From the NCBI GenBank assembly GCA_964017145.1, contig OZ024843.1, forward strand, positions 983,001 through 1,047,000: a stretch of DNA of 64,000 bases, in the 5' to 3' direction. The stretch's first letter is position 1. Every line of letters begins with the position of its first letter. Below the pieces are notes generated by a model. It saw only the letters and a program-made list of their open reading frames with translations. It searched no databases and had not been told where the DNA came from. This stretch comes from Agrocybe praecox (Eukaryota; Basidiomycota; Agaricomycetes; Agaricales; Agrocybaceae). Positions 11,601 through 20,585 of this stretch are shown piece after piece. The translations under genes and the position numbers were made by a program.

Positions 11601-12864
11601 TTCCCACAATATTTCCCTTTTTTCCGTATAGCGTACACTTCCTGTCTTTGAAGAGTACATGACCTCCACCTTCATCAAAGCGACCTAGGGAAAGGAGACA
11701 ATTTTCGGCTTCCGGGACGTGCAAAACATTGTTGAGTTGATGCGTGATAATTTTGCCGTTGATGTCAAAGTTGATAAAAATAGTTCCGCGTCCTAAAGCG
11801 ACTGCTGGTGCCGTTCCGATGCCTCGGATAGTGGAATTTGTGAGGGGATGATATTCGGTAAATGCCTCGCGTATAGTGCAGATGTGTGATGTCGAGGCCG
11901 AGTCCAGAAACCAGTCGTACTTGGAAACTTGAGTCGAATTTGCGACGGAATAAGCCATGTATGCGACATCATTAAGTGTGCTATTTATATTGTCCCGTGC
12001 CTGATTTGTTCGACCCGATCTGTGTGTTCCCTTCCTTCCCTTCGGTCCCTGTCCCTCGCGTCCACCTCCCTTCGCCCAACATTCCTTCGAAATGTGTCCC
12101 TTCTTGTGACAGTTATAACACTCCTTTTCCTTATCCCCACCATCCGATTTCCCAGATCCCTTTCCTCCACTATAATTCCGACCACCATTATTCCCTCGAG
12201 CTTGAAGTGATGTTCCTCCCACAGATTCACCACCCTTTTCCTTCCTTCGTCGAAATTCTTCCATTAAAATTCCCACTAATTCCTGCGATTTGACAGTTGG
12301 CCGGTTGCCGCTGGATCCGAGAAATGATGAGGCATAATTTTCCCAAGATTCTGGGAGTGAGGTGAGTAATATCATGACGAAATCTTCATCGGATACAACA
12401 TTTCCCATAATATGTAGTTCTTCCTGTAGTTGACGAAGTTTGGCAACATGTTCCGTCATTTCGAATCCTTCTTCAGCCTGTGCCCGAAATAATGCGCGTC
12501 GTGTGGCCAAAACACCAAGTCGGCCCTTGGATTCCTTGACAGTGCACAGCTGTTCCCACATCTCGCGTGCCGTTTGCGCTCCCATGATGTGGACCATCTC
12601 GGCATCACCGATGCAAAGCTCGATGCGACAACGAGCTTTCCGATCACCTTTGTCCCACTTCGATTGAGCCTCCAACTCCTCCGGTGTCAATTTTCCGGGT
12701 ACACTTGATTCTGGGCGCTTCGCACCTGCTTCGATGTAGCCGTCCAGTCCGAGGTCCATGAGTACCGCAAGCATTCGGCGCTTCCACGGCATCCAATTAT
12801 GGGCCTTCAACAGTTCCATACGGTAATTTCCGATTGTCGTCTCTTCTGACATTTTGATTGACAA
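8632..12864 (-). CDS. Copia-type Gag-Pol polyprotein
   Basis: One uninterrupted frame of 1410 codons. In order: a Gag region (about residues 10-210) of the copia/UBN2 type; a CCHC zinc knuckle CYNCHKKGHISKEC (about 247-260); the aspartic protease site DSASTSH (about 320); an integrase HHCC zinc-binding region (WHRRFGH ... CEACIQAK, about 455-510); the integrase core with GDVWGP, MRFDNGKE and SPSQNGVAER (about 525-650); reverse transcriptase with FDIKGAYLHG and the catalytic WVDDF box (about 890-1130); and RNase H with YCDADWAS, STGEAEY and SDNQAALA (about 1240-1400). All catalytic signatures are present. Gag and Pol lie in the same frame with no shift site, as in Drosophila copia, so a Gag excess would need splicing or processing. 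Translation could start at Met1 or Met5. It mediates reverse transcription and integration of the element itself. Confidence 0.96.
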   Translation of the reverse strand: MSIKMSEETTIGNYRMELLKAHNWMPWKRRMLAVLMDLGLDGYIEAGAKRPESSVPGKLTPEELEAQSKWDKGDRKARCRIELCIGDAEMVHIMGAQTAREMWEQLCTVKESKGRLGVLATRRALFRAQAEEGFEMTEHVAKLRQLQEELHIMGNVVSDEDFVMILLTSLPESWENYASSFLGSSGNRPTVKSQELVGILMEEFRRRKEKGGESVGGTSLQARGNNGGRNYSGGKGSGKSDGGDKEKECYNCHKKGHISKECWAKGGGREGQGPKGRKGTHRSGRTNQARDNINSTLNDVAYMAYSVANSTQVSKYDWFLDSASTSHICTIREAFTEYHPLTNSTIRGIGTAPAVALGRGTIFINFDINGKIITHQLNNVLHVPEAENCLLSLGRFDEGGGHVLFKDRKCTLYGKKGNIVGTGIKQGGLFLLSARAQIPTQERANIASSKNLTWDQWHRRFGHVSITALQRLERQDLVTGFSVDPTSIPSNTCEACIQAKLSHKSFPSEAQNRSETAGERIMGDVWGPIGVKSIGGFYYFITFLDDAKRFNTVLFLRDKKEAADRIEQHAEKIKQQFGKYPRYMRFDNGKELVNQRIKTWAAKNGIEIETTAPYSPSQNGVAERYNRTLLELARAMLISRNLPSYLWDEAVSYANFIRNRVPTRALENMTPYEGWHSKKPDVSNLREFGCDVWVLDESKKTKLHPRSKKMVFVGFNEGSKSVRYYDPKQRNIKTSRNVAFNENEEPKEVDIPGLPSEGENNTVPAAQTSPELNSTAPNTSETTNTQPEHSNDNPTQKTVAKSTPEPLRRSTRSTQPIDYKLAGNPDARKPSSRFNSTLSIPSDPTRSTESSRAKSIQNERANLAVAQLWETLLEEAELSYSAQEPDTPRTPEEALNGPEGKEWKDAMDEEYSTLVRMGTWKKGKLPEGRKVVGCRWVFTKKRDEHGKVIKFKARLVVQGFSQKPGVDYNEDGTFAPVMRFETLRTLLAFTAVHNLKLRQFDIKGAYLHGNLEEEIYMAQPPFFDDGTGEVCILLRSLYGLKQAGNVWNHELTRALKELGFTQLKTDYCCFIRGSGDEFTILLVWVDDFLAISTSDELNDRVEQELATKFDVKSLGRPSMLLGAKIEQGDHIITLSQAHYIDKILDKFGMQNASPVSTPMDPNVKLDDEDSLEEGTNAEGEQDLRGSYGYATIIGSLMFPTLVGRPDIVYAVNRLAQFTQNPKQKHWTAVKRVLRYLKGTRNHKLTYGGSDHLLSNELNFYCDADWASEGDRKSISGYVVMIAGGAVAWSSKKQSTVALSTGEAEYIAATHVAKQVLWHRSLLRELEFPLPDTSTIFSDNQAALAIARHPEFHARTKHIDIAYHFLRDLVENGTIDMIYISTEFNLADLFTKGLPRIAHQNFTEEIGVLGD

Positions 12865-12947
12865 GTCGACGGAGAGTAGATAAGATAAGATTAAAAATAG
12901 CGAGGTGACAGCGAGATAATTAGATGTTGATTAAGTTAGGTCCTCTC

Positions 12948-12960
12948 GGGGCCCATAACC
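12948..12960 (-). promoter_or_regulatory. Primer-binding site, initiator-tRNA anticodon-arm type
   Basis: On the element strand the sequence right after the 5' LTR is GGTTATGGGCCCC. It is complementary to the anticodon arm of initiator methionine tRNA (GGGCCCATAACC, with the CAU anticodon) rather than to the tRNA 3' end. This is the half-tRNA priming known from Drosophila copia and Ty5. Confidence 0.75.
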
Positions 12961-13197
12961 TGTTGAGAATGTAGCGCAGTGGGTAGTAAAGTTATCTATT
13001 CAGCTTCGCTCTTTTGAGCCTTTATATACATGTGTAAGTAGAATAATATGGAATACTCTATGATGTTCTATGTAGTTCTAAGGCTAAGATAAAAGATAAG
13101 AAAGTATACTAAGATAAAGAAGAATCATCGAGAAATGCGAATACAATCTAGAGACGGGCGACTACCTATTCAGGTAATCGCATCATCGATTCCAACA
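12961..13197 (-). repeat. 5' LTR of the copia element
   Basis: 237 bp, identical to the LTR at 8388-8624; its outer edge is followed by the TGCAA target duplication. Confidence 0.97.
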
Positions 13198-13202
13198 TGC
13201 AA
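13198..13202. repeat. Target-site duplication, right copy (TGCAA)
   Basis: Matches 8383-8387. Together they define the insertion point upstream of the DUF6534 gene. Confidence 0.95.
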
Positions 13203-14639
13203 AACTTGCAGTAATTGAATTGTAGGCATGTTACAGGACGGGGCAGGGATGCAAGGCAGAGGCAACTTGAGTAAGAAGTGGTGTGCGAGAAAAGGCTGTA
13301 AAACAGGGCAGGAGCGACATGCAGGGAGTCCTCACGGACCTTTATCAGCACCAGCGACGGAACGAGGCACCAACGAGAAGAAGCGCGCGTGATGATGGGG
13401 TGCGTAACTTCTTTTTGCATTGTCGTTAGTCCGATTCATTGTTGTGCCGTCACTGGCAAATGAAAGAGTTCCAGGAGACCTCCTATCTCTCTCTACCAGG
13501 CTTTGCATGATGTTCCGCACGATGGTTGCTGCTAACAACAGACGCTCAAAATATTGCATTTGCCTATGTCTTTGTCTCCTGCGACTTTAGGCTAGACATG
13601 CTGACAGTACGAGCTGAAGTCTCAGCACGTTAGAAGTTCTAATGAACGTCAATGGCAAGACATCGTCTGCACACGTCTGTCCGTCAGCCCATTGCGACTG
13701 TCAGAAAGACCAAGCATTCTAGAACAACTGCCGCCTCTTTCTGAGTAATGAATGCGGAAGAAGAAAGTCGCAGAAACGCGTGGCGATAATTTATGTGCGA
13801 GTACAATTTGTACAGTCAGTACGTGACCTGAGGCCTGCACTTTCATCAGAATCTATGTAAGTGGCGTTCTACGACGATGCAGGATCATTATTAGGACTCA
13901 CCTCCATAGAAAACGATTGGCGTCAGAGAATAGCAATTGCGAATTTTGTCTCATCAGTATGTTCTAGCCTGACGTTTGACCCACAGAAGACTGCCACGTT
14001 CGGGCTTCCGTTAAGCTTCAATGGGTGTGGATCCCAAATAAATCTATATGGAAGGATAAAGAAAAGAGAACCTTCATTAGAGGCCATTGTTCGTCAAAGT
14101 TTGTTTGTAGCACGTTGTACACTAGCTTGATGAGTACATATACGGTGTGGGTGAGCTCCTCGGAAAGTAAAGCAAGGACCTTGGCTTGAATAGCTGGTCC
14201 AGATACGCCTTGAAATTCACAATGGATATGGTTGACTCTATTTTGCCTCCACATTTCAAAACTTGACACAGGACAAAAACTTTCTGGGTTCATCGTTAAA
14301 ATTATCGTGCCCCCGAGCACCGTGAGCGAATCCTTGCCTCGATGAATTTAATTATAACGTGACTGAATGGCAAGATGTGTTGGAAAAAAAGAACTAGGGA
14401 GGGACATGCATTAGTATTCGGCCCTGTGCTGGGAAGAAAGGGAATGGCACTGCATCCATTGCTCTCCAAGTTTCGAGTACCATGATAAAATTATGGGGCT
14501 CCAATAAATTTATTCTACAAAATAACCTGAAAAAAATCAATTGTCAGACGAATCGTGAGGATTGTAAAAACTTGGTCAGGACTTACAAACATATATTACA
14601 CAACACCCTTTCCAGTAAAACTCAACGAAAGAAAAAAAA
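13203..14639. other. Region upstream of the copia insertion, no gene recognised
   Basis: Before the insertion this DNA was the 5' flank of the DUF6534 gene, so its promoter and possibly its first exon should lie in the first few hundred bases (minus strand). A pyrimidine-rich leader followed by an ATG (near 13232) is visible there, but I could not join it to the next exon in frame. The open frame 14018-14320 (-) is not recognised. Confidence 0.5.
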
Positions 14640-15951
14640 CTAAACCTGATTTGCTATGACGCGCAAATGTGTCGAATCACACGCGCCAATTGTCCAATCC
14701 TTAGGGAGGCGGTATTTCCTTGGCTTTCCGCACCCCTCCACAGCGCATATACCAGGCCCTCTCGCCTTCTGAATCTTTTCCAACTCTTGTGCGTCCTCAA
14801 TAACCACATCTTCCTGAGATGGCGGCGGCGGGGGGAACAGAGCCTCAGGCACAGAAAAGGTGATTTCCATCTTAACTTTCTCTTCTCCCTCTCCCTCACC
14901 GGGGATCGTGCGCAAGGAGGATACCCAACGATACATGACCGGTTTGATTTCCTCAGGCTGTTCCGTAACATCCATCGCGTCGTCCGCTGCTTCTTCCTCG
15001 TCTCCTTCCGCCTCTTCATCTTCTCCAGTCCCGTTCTTTGCCTTGACTTTGGGTGTACGAGAGCCTGAAGCAGTGGGCATGGGCGAACGGTCATCTAACG
15101 TGTTATTACGTTTGTTTTTCGGCCTGCTTTGTTTTTTGAGCAGTCGGTTTATAGTCTCGGCTTTTTCATCCTCCAGTTTCTTTTCGCTGAGGTTTTTTCT
15201 CTTCCTCGCTGTCTCTTCCCTACGGAGCGCTAGCTCTGTCTCGTTAAGCGGTTGTTTCTTGCTCCGAGTGCCTTGATCTAAAAAAAATCAGTATTCAAAC
15301 GGAGCGCTGTGATTTCGAACATACTTAGCGATACATGACTAGGATCTACCACAGCGGCCAAAACAGCTTGACGCGTGGTCATAGCTTTGGGGTTGATAGG
15401 ACCCGCCGCCGACGGCGTCCCTGTTGAACGAGAAGGAGGTTCCATCTCGTCGTCATCGTCTGACTCTGACTCTGGCGAAGTGGGGTCTTCAGACTCTATG
15501 TCTATGTCTTCAATGACTTTGGCTAAACTGCTGTCAAACAGGATACAAGAACATATACTTATGCGACTGCTTACTCTTTGCTCGACGTTTTGGGGTTCGT
15601 TTAAAAGCTGCATAGTCGTTTTCGCCATCGTCGGGTGTTGAAGTCCCTCCACTATGATTCGAAGCGTTATTGGCGGGTAGCTTGAGAGTTATCTTGAGCC
15701 TCGGTTGAGCAGCAGTCACGGGCACGTCTTCATCCTAGAGAAATGAGACGCTGCATGACAACGAGGAAATAAAACAGACGTACAGATTCATCCTCCTCAC
15801 CAACGGCATCTTCGTCGTCGTCCTCATTGTCATCCTCGTCACCTTCTATATCGACCTGTTCCTCTTCCATTTCCTCGTCAGACTCCGCCTGTATATCTGC
15901 AACCAACGCAGCAGCAGCAACGGCAGCAGACCGGCGAGTACGAGGAGGCAT
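14640..15951 (-). CDS. IES2: INO80 chromatin-remodelling complex subunit Ies2 (INO80B)
   Basis: Nuclear subunit that stimulates the INO80 remodeller. Four exons, 15951-15784, 15734-15575, 15522-15325 and 15277-14640, give 387 residues; the introns are 47-52 nt and phase-consistent. The N-terminus MPPRTRRSAAV leads into a long acidic stretch (about residues 22-56). Exon 2 has PRLKITLKLP, the conserved short strand of Ies2 proteins. Exon 4 begins the PAPA-1 region: RREETARKRKNLSEKKLEDE and then ETINRLLKKQ (about residues 193-225). Near the end CAVEGCGKPRKYRLP and TIGACDSTH form the zf-HIT-like zinc-binding motif (about 353-380). A second acidic block (about 250-280) separates the two. Motif order and length agree with fungal Ies2. 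The upstream interval 15952-16602 is shared with the divergent orphan gene at 16603. Confidence 0.9.
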
Positions 15952-16602
15952 TTTTTGGACACAAAAATGTAGTCGGCAAAACACAAGATTCAACGTAGCA
16001 TCAAAAAGAAGATTACCGTGAGTCCGTTCTGATGAATTGACAGCTTTTTTATAGCACGCACTCACCACTGCCGGACTGTTGGTCCCCGAGATAATTTCTG
16101 GAAGTTGAATACATGGAACTTCGAGTAAATTTGACTTTGAAGAAAAGGTTTGAATATAATAAATACTTTCAATGGAAACAGAGCACGGTGTTCAAGAGAA
16201 TTGGACTTAGAGGCAGCGTTCCGGATTAGGAAATTTCCCAAAGCTCTCGCCAAACAGGGACAACTAAGCTATGCCGACCGCAATGCCTCGGCTCGGTTCG
16301 TTTGTGCCCGTTTAGCGCCCGCATGTCTATTGTCCAATACTAATGGACATGCCGCACATTTCGATGGTCGTCTTCTTGCGTTCAAGCATTGTAGGTCAAA
16401 GGCCGAAGAGTGAAGTTCTCGTAAAGGTGCCCTTGGCGACAATTTTCCCACCTACTGTGGCGTGCTTTATTTAACGGAAGCAGGCCATCGTGCAATTGCC
16501 CTCCGAGTCGTTCTAGTATCGAATCCGTCTTCACCACACTCATTACAGTAATCCAACATCAGCTACCACTGATCTCAAGATAACCCATCGGCTGGCGCTC
16601 CC
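15952..16602. other. Divergent intergenic/promoter region
   Basis: 650 bp between IES2 (-) and the orphan gene (+). No recognisable coding motif. It should hold both promoters; a TTTATTTAAC stretch near 16465 is a possible core element for the plus-strand gene. Confidence 0.5.
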
Positions 16603-17376
16603 ATGTCTTCTCTACTGATTGAGCCCTTTGAAAGCTCTGCCGGGATGGAGATGGACCTTCAGGAGCTCGTCGAGTACCTTGCTTTAATAGCCAACTGCTC
16701 GGATGAGGTTCAAGCAGCACAAATTCTGCTGGCAGAAACCCAACTTCAACCTCCATACGATACTTCACGAGATCTTCAGTATATGCCATACCATTCGTTT
16801 TCAAGCCCAGGCTTTACCGATCCTAACTTTCCGCTTGATGCGTTTCCCATTTTTGACTCTATGTTAAACAGCTTGGCGCCACCCGGATCTGATAGCATTT
16901 ATCCACACATTCAGCCGTCTGCTAAAACTCCAGCCACACCACCAGATGTTGAGACTCTACAGCAAGTGGCTCATGAAGACTATCCCGAACCTTACAAACA
17001 GTGTGTGCTTCCGTCCATCAGCACGGCGATGACCAAAGTGCAATCCAAAGTGCACAAGAATCGGACACGATGGCACTATAAAAAGCCCAGGATTTTCAAG
17101 TTGAAAAAGGCGCCACATAAACCTATCAGAGCTCTTCTCGGTCCAATACAAATAATGTTGGCGGAAGAACTCGTAAATTTCCATGATTCTCCTGCCACTC
17201 AAGGCGGACCTCTTAATCTTCATACTGATAAAAATTTGGAATTTATCAAGAAGTCTATTCCGTGGTCACGAGTCACTGGAGGTGTACCAGACGCAAGATT
17301 CTTGGACGCTGTATATCGAGGCAACACAATATATGCAGCTCCTGATATCGACATTCGGCCTTTGTTCTGTGGCTAG
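16603..17376 (+). CDS. Orphan protein A, paralogue of the gene at 17863
   Basis: Intronless frame of 257 codons starting MSSLLIEPFES; I recognise no described domain. An acidic N-terminal helix region (MDLQELVEYLALIANC) precedes a Pro/Ser-rich linker. Then comes a strongly basic patch, about residues 140-180 (HKNRTRWHYKKPR, KLKKAPHKP), that could bind nucleic acid or act as a nuclear signal. The C-terminus carries FLDAVYRGNTIYAAPDIDIRPLF, here in two parts: FLDAVYRGNTIYA and PDIDIRPLF. The same motif ends the next gene on the same strand (MVYKRETQYAVPNVNIRPLF), so the two are diverged tandem copies. No signal peptide or membrane helix. The lack of introns in an intron-rich genome could mean a young or retro-copied gene. 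Coding status is supported mainly by the shared motif. Confidence 0.65.
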   Translation: MSSLLIEPFESSAGMEMDLQELVEYLALIANCSDEVQAAQILLAETQLQPPYDTSRDLQYMPYHSFSSPGFTDPNFPLDAFPIFDSMLNSLAPPGSDSIYPHIQPSAKTPATPPDVETLQQVAHEDYPEPYKQCVLPSISTAMTKVQSKVHKNRTRWHYKKPRIFKLKKAPHKPIRALLGPIQIMLAEELVNFHDSPATQGGPLNLHTDKNLEFIKKSIPWSRVTGGVPDARFLDAVYRGNTIYAAPDIDIRPLFCG

Positions 17377-17862
17377 ACGGCCAATTGAATTTACATGCAT
17401 TTTTATTTCCAACCAACAGAGCTATTTGTTTGTATCTATATAAAGCCCATTCACAGACTTACACCTACTACTCCATGTACATACAAAGGATCATAAAGCT
17501 GTTTCATGCCGGCCATGAAGTAGAAGACATGGTATTTTGGATTTTCTTTCAGAGCAGCACCAAATAGGACTCAGAAAATCATATCATTTAGAAATTTGGA
17601 CGCCGGTAACCGAGTACTGAGTGATCTCCCACTGGCTCAATCTCACGAATGTCGTTGAGACCCAAGAGGCCTGGGGCGCCCTTGGAGGGGTTACGCCTGT
17701 CGACGCGTCTAACTTTAAGTTTTCTGACACGCCAATAAGCGATCACGTTATATCAAAGCTATACTGAAGAACATGATGCGCGTCTTTAACCGCTGATACA
17801 TCATACAATCACGTTGAGCGCTCTCCATCTGCAGACTTGTTCTCATTATATTTTCTACATTA
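17377..17862. other. Spacer between the two orphan genes
   Basis: 486 bp with no coding signal. It presumably contains the 3' UTR of orphan A and the promoter of orphan B. Confidence 0.5.
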
Positions 17863-18534
17863 ATGATAAACTTCCCGGATTCTGGGTCAGCAGCGGGTAT
17901 AAAGCAAGAATACCCTGATGGGTCATCACATCCACCACCTCAGGTTTCCAACAGCTTCGGAAATGGAACTGCCAACAGTGCCAACTATATAACGCATGAT
18001 TCCATCACAAGACCTGGAGCGGCAGAAACTAAGATGGAGACGGCAGATTATTCGGTTCCGGTTGATAAGAAGAACATTACCGGAATCGCCAGCCCAAAAT
18101 CAACCCCAGGTGGCAATGGGCTACCTCTGCTAGACGCTTCTGACTTGATACACGTCCGTCTCTTATTATCGCTACAGCGTCTAAACGACGCGGCCCAGGC
18201 GAAATGGGATAAAACGTACGAGATGTATGCGCTGGAGATGCAGAGGATTTCTCGTTTACAGCCTGACATGCGCCCAACCATAAACCCGCCTGGTCCTCCA
18301 CCGCATGCGTATGCAGAGATCTACCTGCCTACTCCCGAGTCATTGCCTTCATTTCCTTGGCAGTGGAGTCGCCCAGTAGGACCTTGTCATCCCGGGAACG
18401 CTGGGACACTGCTGGATTTCTTGAACATGGTGTACAAACGAGAAACACAATACGCTGTCCCGAATGTCAACATTCGGCCTCTCTTCGATATCGCAAAGTC
18501 TGAACATCGGGTGCCGCCTTCGTATATACCGTGA
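17863..18534 (+). CDS. Orphan protein B, paralogue of the gene at 16603
   Basis: Intronless frame of 223 codons starting MINFPDSGSAAGIK. The first 90 residues are low-complexity (Ser, Gly, Pro, Asn). Residues about 95-140 form a helical, possibly coiled segment (IHVRLLLSLQRLNDAAQAKW, MYALEMQRISRLQ). A Pro-rich stretch (NPPGPPPHAYAEIYLPTPES) follows, then the shared C-terminal block: FPWQWSRP, LLDFLNMVYKRETQYAVPNV and NIRPLF. In orphan A the equivalent is IPWSRV, FLDAVYRGNTIYAAPDI and DIRPLF. The block ends close to the C-terminus in both. Function unknown; the helix plus basic/proline-rich arrangement could suit a protein-interaction or DNA-linked role, but that is only inference. Confidence 0.65.
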   Translation: MINFPDSGSAAGIKQEYPDGSSHPPPQVSNSFGNGTANSANYITHDSITRPGAAETKMETADYSVPVDKKNITGIASPKSTPGGNGLPLLDASDLIHVRLLLSLQRLNDAAQAKWDKTYEMYALEMQRISRLQPDMRPTINPPGPPPHAYAEIYLPTPESLPSFPWQWSRPVGPCHPGNAGTLLDFLNMVYKRETQYAVPNVNIRPLFDIAKSEHRVPPSYIP

Positions 18535-18865
18535 GGACAGTATGGGGAAGCTATCAACACTTGACGAAACAAACCAGCTTGGGGTTTATTCCATGGAAGA
18601 AAAAAATAATCGATACCCGAACACCGAAGCGATAATTGGAATAGACACATCCTATACAAAATGTAATTATACGCCACAGAATTGAAATGCATACACCTAT
18701 ACATGACCGCCATGACCCCAACTTTGAGGCAACTTTGGCCTCGATTCGTCTCAATTGTCAAAACAGCGAGCAATAGCACTCCCGGGGGGTATGAAGATGC
18801 GCACATCACGATGATAATAGCATTATAAAAAGCAAAAACGCAACATGAAACGAGGGGTGAGCAGA

Positions 18866-19949
18866 CTAATAAGGTTTGAACCGTCTCGATGCCTTGAGCT
18901 TCTCGACCTTCGCTTTGTCTTCTTCCCATTTCCTCTTGAGCTCCAGGAGTCCTGAAAACGGAGAAGACAAAATAAGCACTTTGCAAAGAGTAGCAAACGA
19001 AACGAAACGACATACCAGATCTCTGCTTTTCTGCCCTTTGAAAAGCATAGAACCCTTCCTTTCCATCCTCTCCCTTCTCTTTCTTTTTCCTATATCTTCC
19101 AGTAGCTGCACCTTTTCCGTTGTTCTTCCCACCCGACCTCTGGAAGTTCTTGCTAGCCACAGTGACGCCTCCACCAAGGGTCTTTCCGTATGCACCTCCG
19201 CGTGTAACGAGCGTGAAGCCATCCTCGTCGACGATAGCTTCGCCTTTGTTGTACTTGCCCTTCTTCAATCGGTTCTTGGCTTGGACATGTTCAAATAGAG
19301 CCATTGAAGTGTCTGCGAATTCTCGCACGGCACTGAGTGGGGGCCGTAAGGAGGTGTATAGGGATAGATAATGCGTGAGTCCGGTAGGTTCTTCTGATGT
19401 CGGCCATAGTCGAGGTTTGCTCGAGGAAGAAGACGCTTGCGAAAGAGCATTTTGAAGAGATGACGCGTCCAAGAAAATAATGTAGGCTGATGAGCCCGTC
19501 TTGCGTAATTTTCGGAGGGGGGTGGATGGTAAGGGAATCACAGTTGGGGCAGCAGGTTTTTTGTCCTTCTTTCCTCGTTTTTGGTTCCCTTGACTTTGCT
19601 CAGCGATGTCCATGTCCACATCTTCATCTTCATCGTCATCTTCACTATCGGTATCGTCCCCGGCAGTCGTAAGCTCCTGTACTTCAAAGTCGAAGATGAC
19701 CTTTTCCACCGTCCCGCTATTTTTGAAGAATAGAACCAGCTCGCGCTCAGTGGCGTCCGGTGGTAGATTGACTAGAAAAAGTGTACGTCCTGCCGGAACC
19801 TGCGTTTTATTGATTGATGATGATGCGTGTGCCCGTGCATAAAGATAATGAGTTGTGGAGGACGATTTTGACGATGAAGCAGCCGAAGAAGACGATTTAT
19901 AGAGTATAGGGAGGACATTAAACCCGCTAATTTGGGTTGGTATCGACAT
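18866..19949 (-). CDS. RRP7: Ribosomal RNA-processing protein 7 (Rrp7)
   Basis: Nucleolar assembly factor of the small ribosomal subunit (UTP-C/CURI complex with CK2 and Utp22 in yeast). Two exons, 19949-19016 and 18951-18866, separated by a 64-nt intron, encode 339 residues. The Met at 19949 (MSIPTQISGFNVLPI) was chosen because the family core, the ISGF/LP start, follows directly; the frame remains open upstream without similarity. An RRM-like domain starts at RTLFLVNLPPDATERELVLFF (about 55-75), is interrupted by an acidic insert (97-117), and resumes with SSAYIIFLDASSLQNAL (about 153-169). The C-terminal Rrp7 domain contains the diagnostic VDEDGFTLVTRGG (about 240-252). The short second exon ends the protein with a charged helix, LKRKWEEDKAKVEKLKASRR, matching the usual C-terminus. 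Identification is strong. Confidence 0.92.
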
Positions 19950-20585
19950 TTTTTTGTTTATCTTCCCGTCTTTCCTCTGCTTAATCAGGAGGGCAGTTAA
20001 TGGAGGGAAAAGCAACAGTAATAGCACAAGATTGAGTGCTGAGCGCTGAACTTTTTTGATCACATTGTTTGGTTCTAACATCATTGCCTTCTTAACTCAG
20101 CCTCGGATATTGCCGCCCGTCCCTCTCAGTTCGGATTTCGAAAAGTAAGTCGAACGCCTGCTACCTCATCCAAACCTCATCATGGGCTGCTCCGATTTTC
20201 TGACGACTAAAAAACGAAACTTCACCACAGATGACTGTGCTATGCTGACGACACGAAGGTCGGACAATTTGCCATTTGACGCGCTTCGACTCTGGCTTTC
20301 ACGCGACATGCGCTTTGTAACCAGCATTTAATCCTTCAAGCGATGCGTCGAGCGTTACTAATATGAGACCTAGAGCGAGCCTATCCTTCTTTTAGTGTCT
20401 TTGGTATCAGCACTCTCTTGTGGAATTCGATCGAAAATGAACCGCCGCAACAAGCTCTTTTCGATAACTTGCCACGAAACTTGTTTCATTACAAATACCA
20501 GAATCAGAATGTTTATAAGAAGTGACTTAGCTTCGACCATATCTCGGCACACCTCATTAATATTCTGACAAGTCGACAACACAGA
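19950..20585. other. Divergent promoter region of RRP7 and the first hydrolase
   Basis: 636 bp without a recognised gene. It lies between divergently transcribed RRP7 (-) and hydrolase 1 (+). Confidence 0.5.

Larger units (their letters stand above)
8388..13197 (-). mobile_element. Complete Ty1/copia LTR retrotransposon (4810 bp)
   Basis: The element reads right to left: 5' LTR 12961-13197, primer-binding site next to it, one long Gag-Pol frame, polypurine tract, 3' LTR 8388-8624. Both LTRs are 237 bp, start TGTTG and end CAACA, and are identical base for base in my comparison. The insertion is flanked by the direct repeat TGCAA at 8383-8387 and 13198-13202. The domain order (protease, integrase, reverse transcriptase, RNase H) places it in Ty1/copia. 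Identical LTRs plus an uninterrupted frame indicate a very recent and possibly still active insertion. Confidence 0.97.

Noticed and set aside
18387..20084. 565-codon frame covering RRP7
   Set aside because: The true gene uses the Met at 19949 and an intron at 18952-19015; the frame past the intron donor is read-through.
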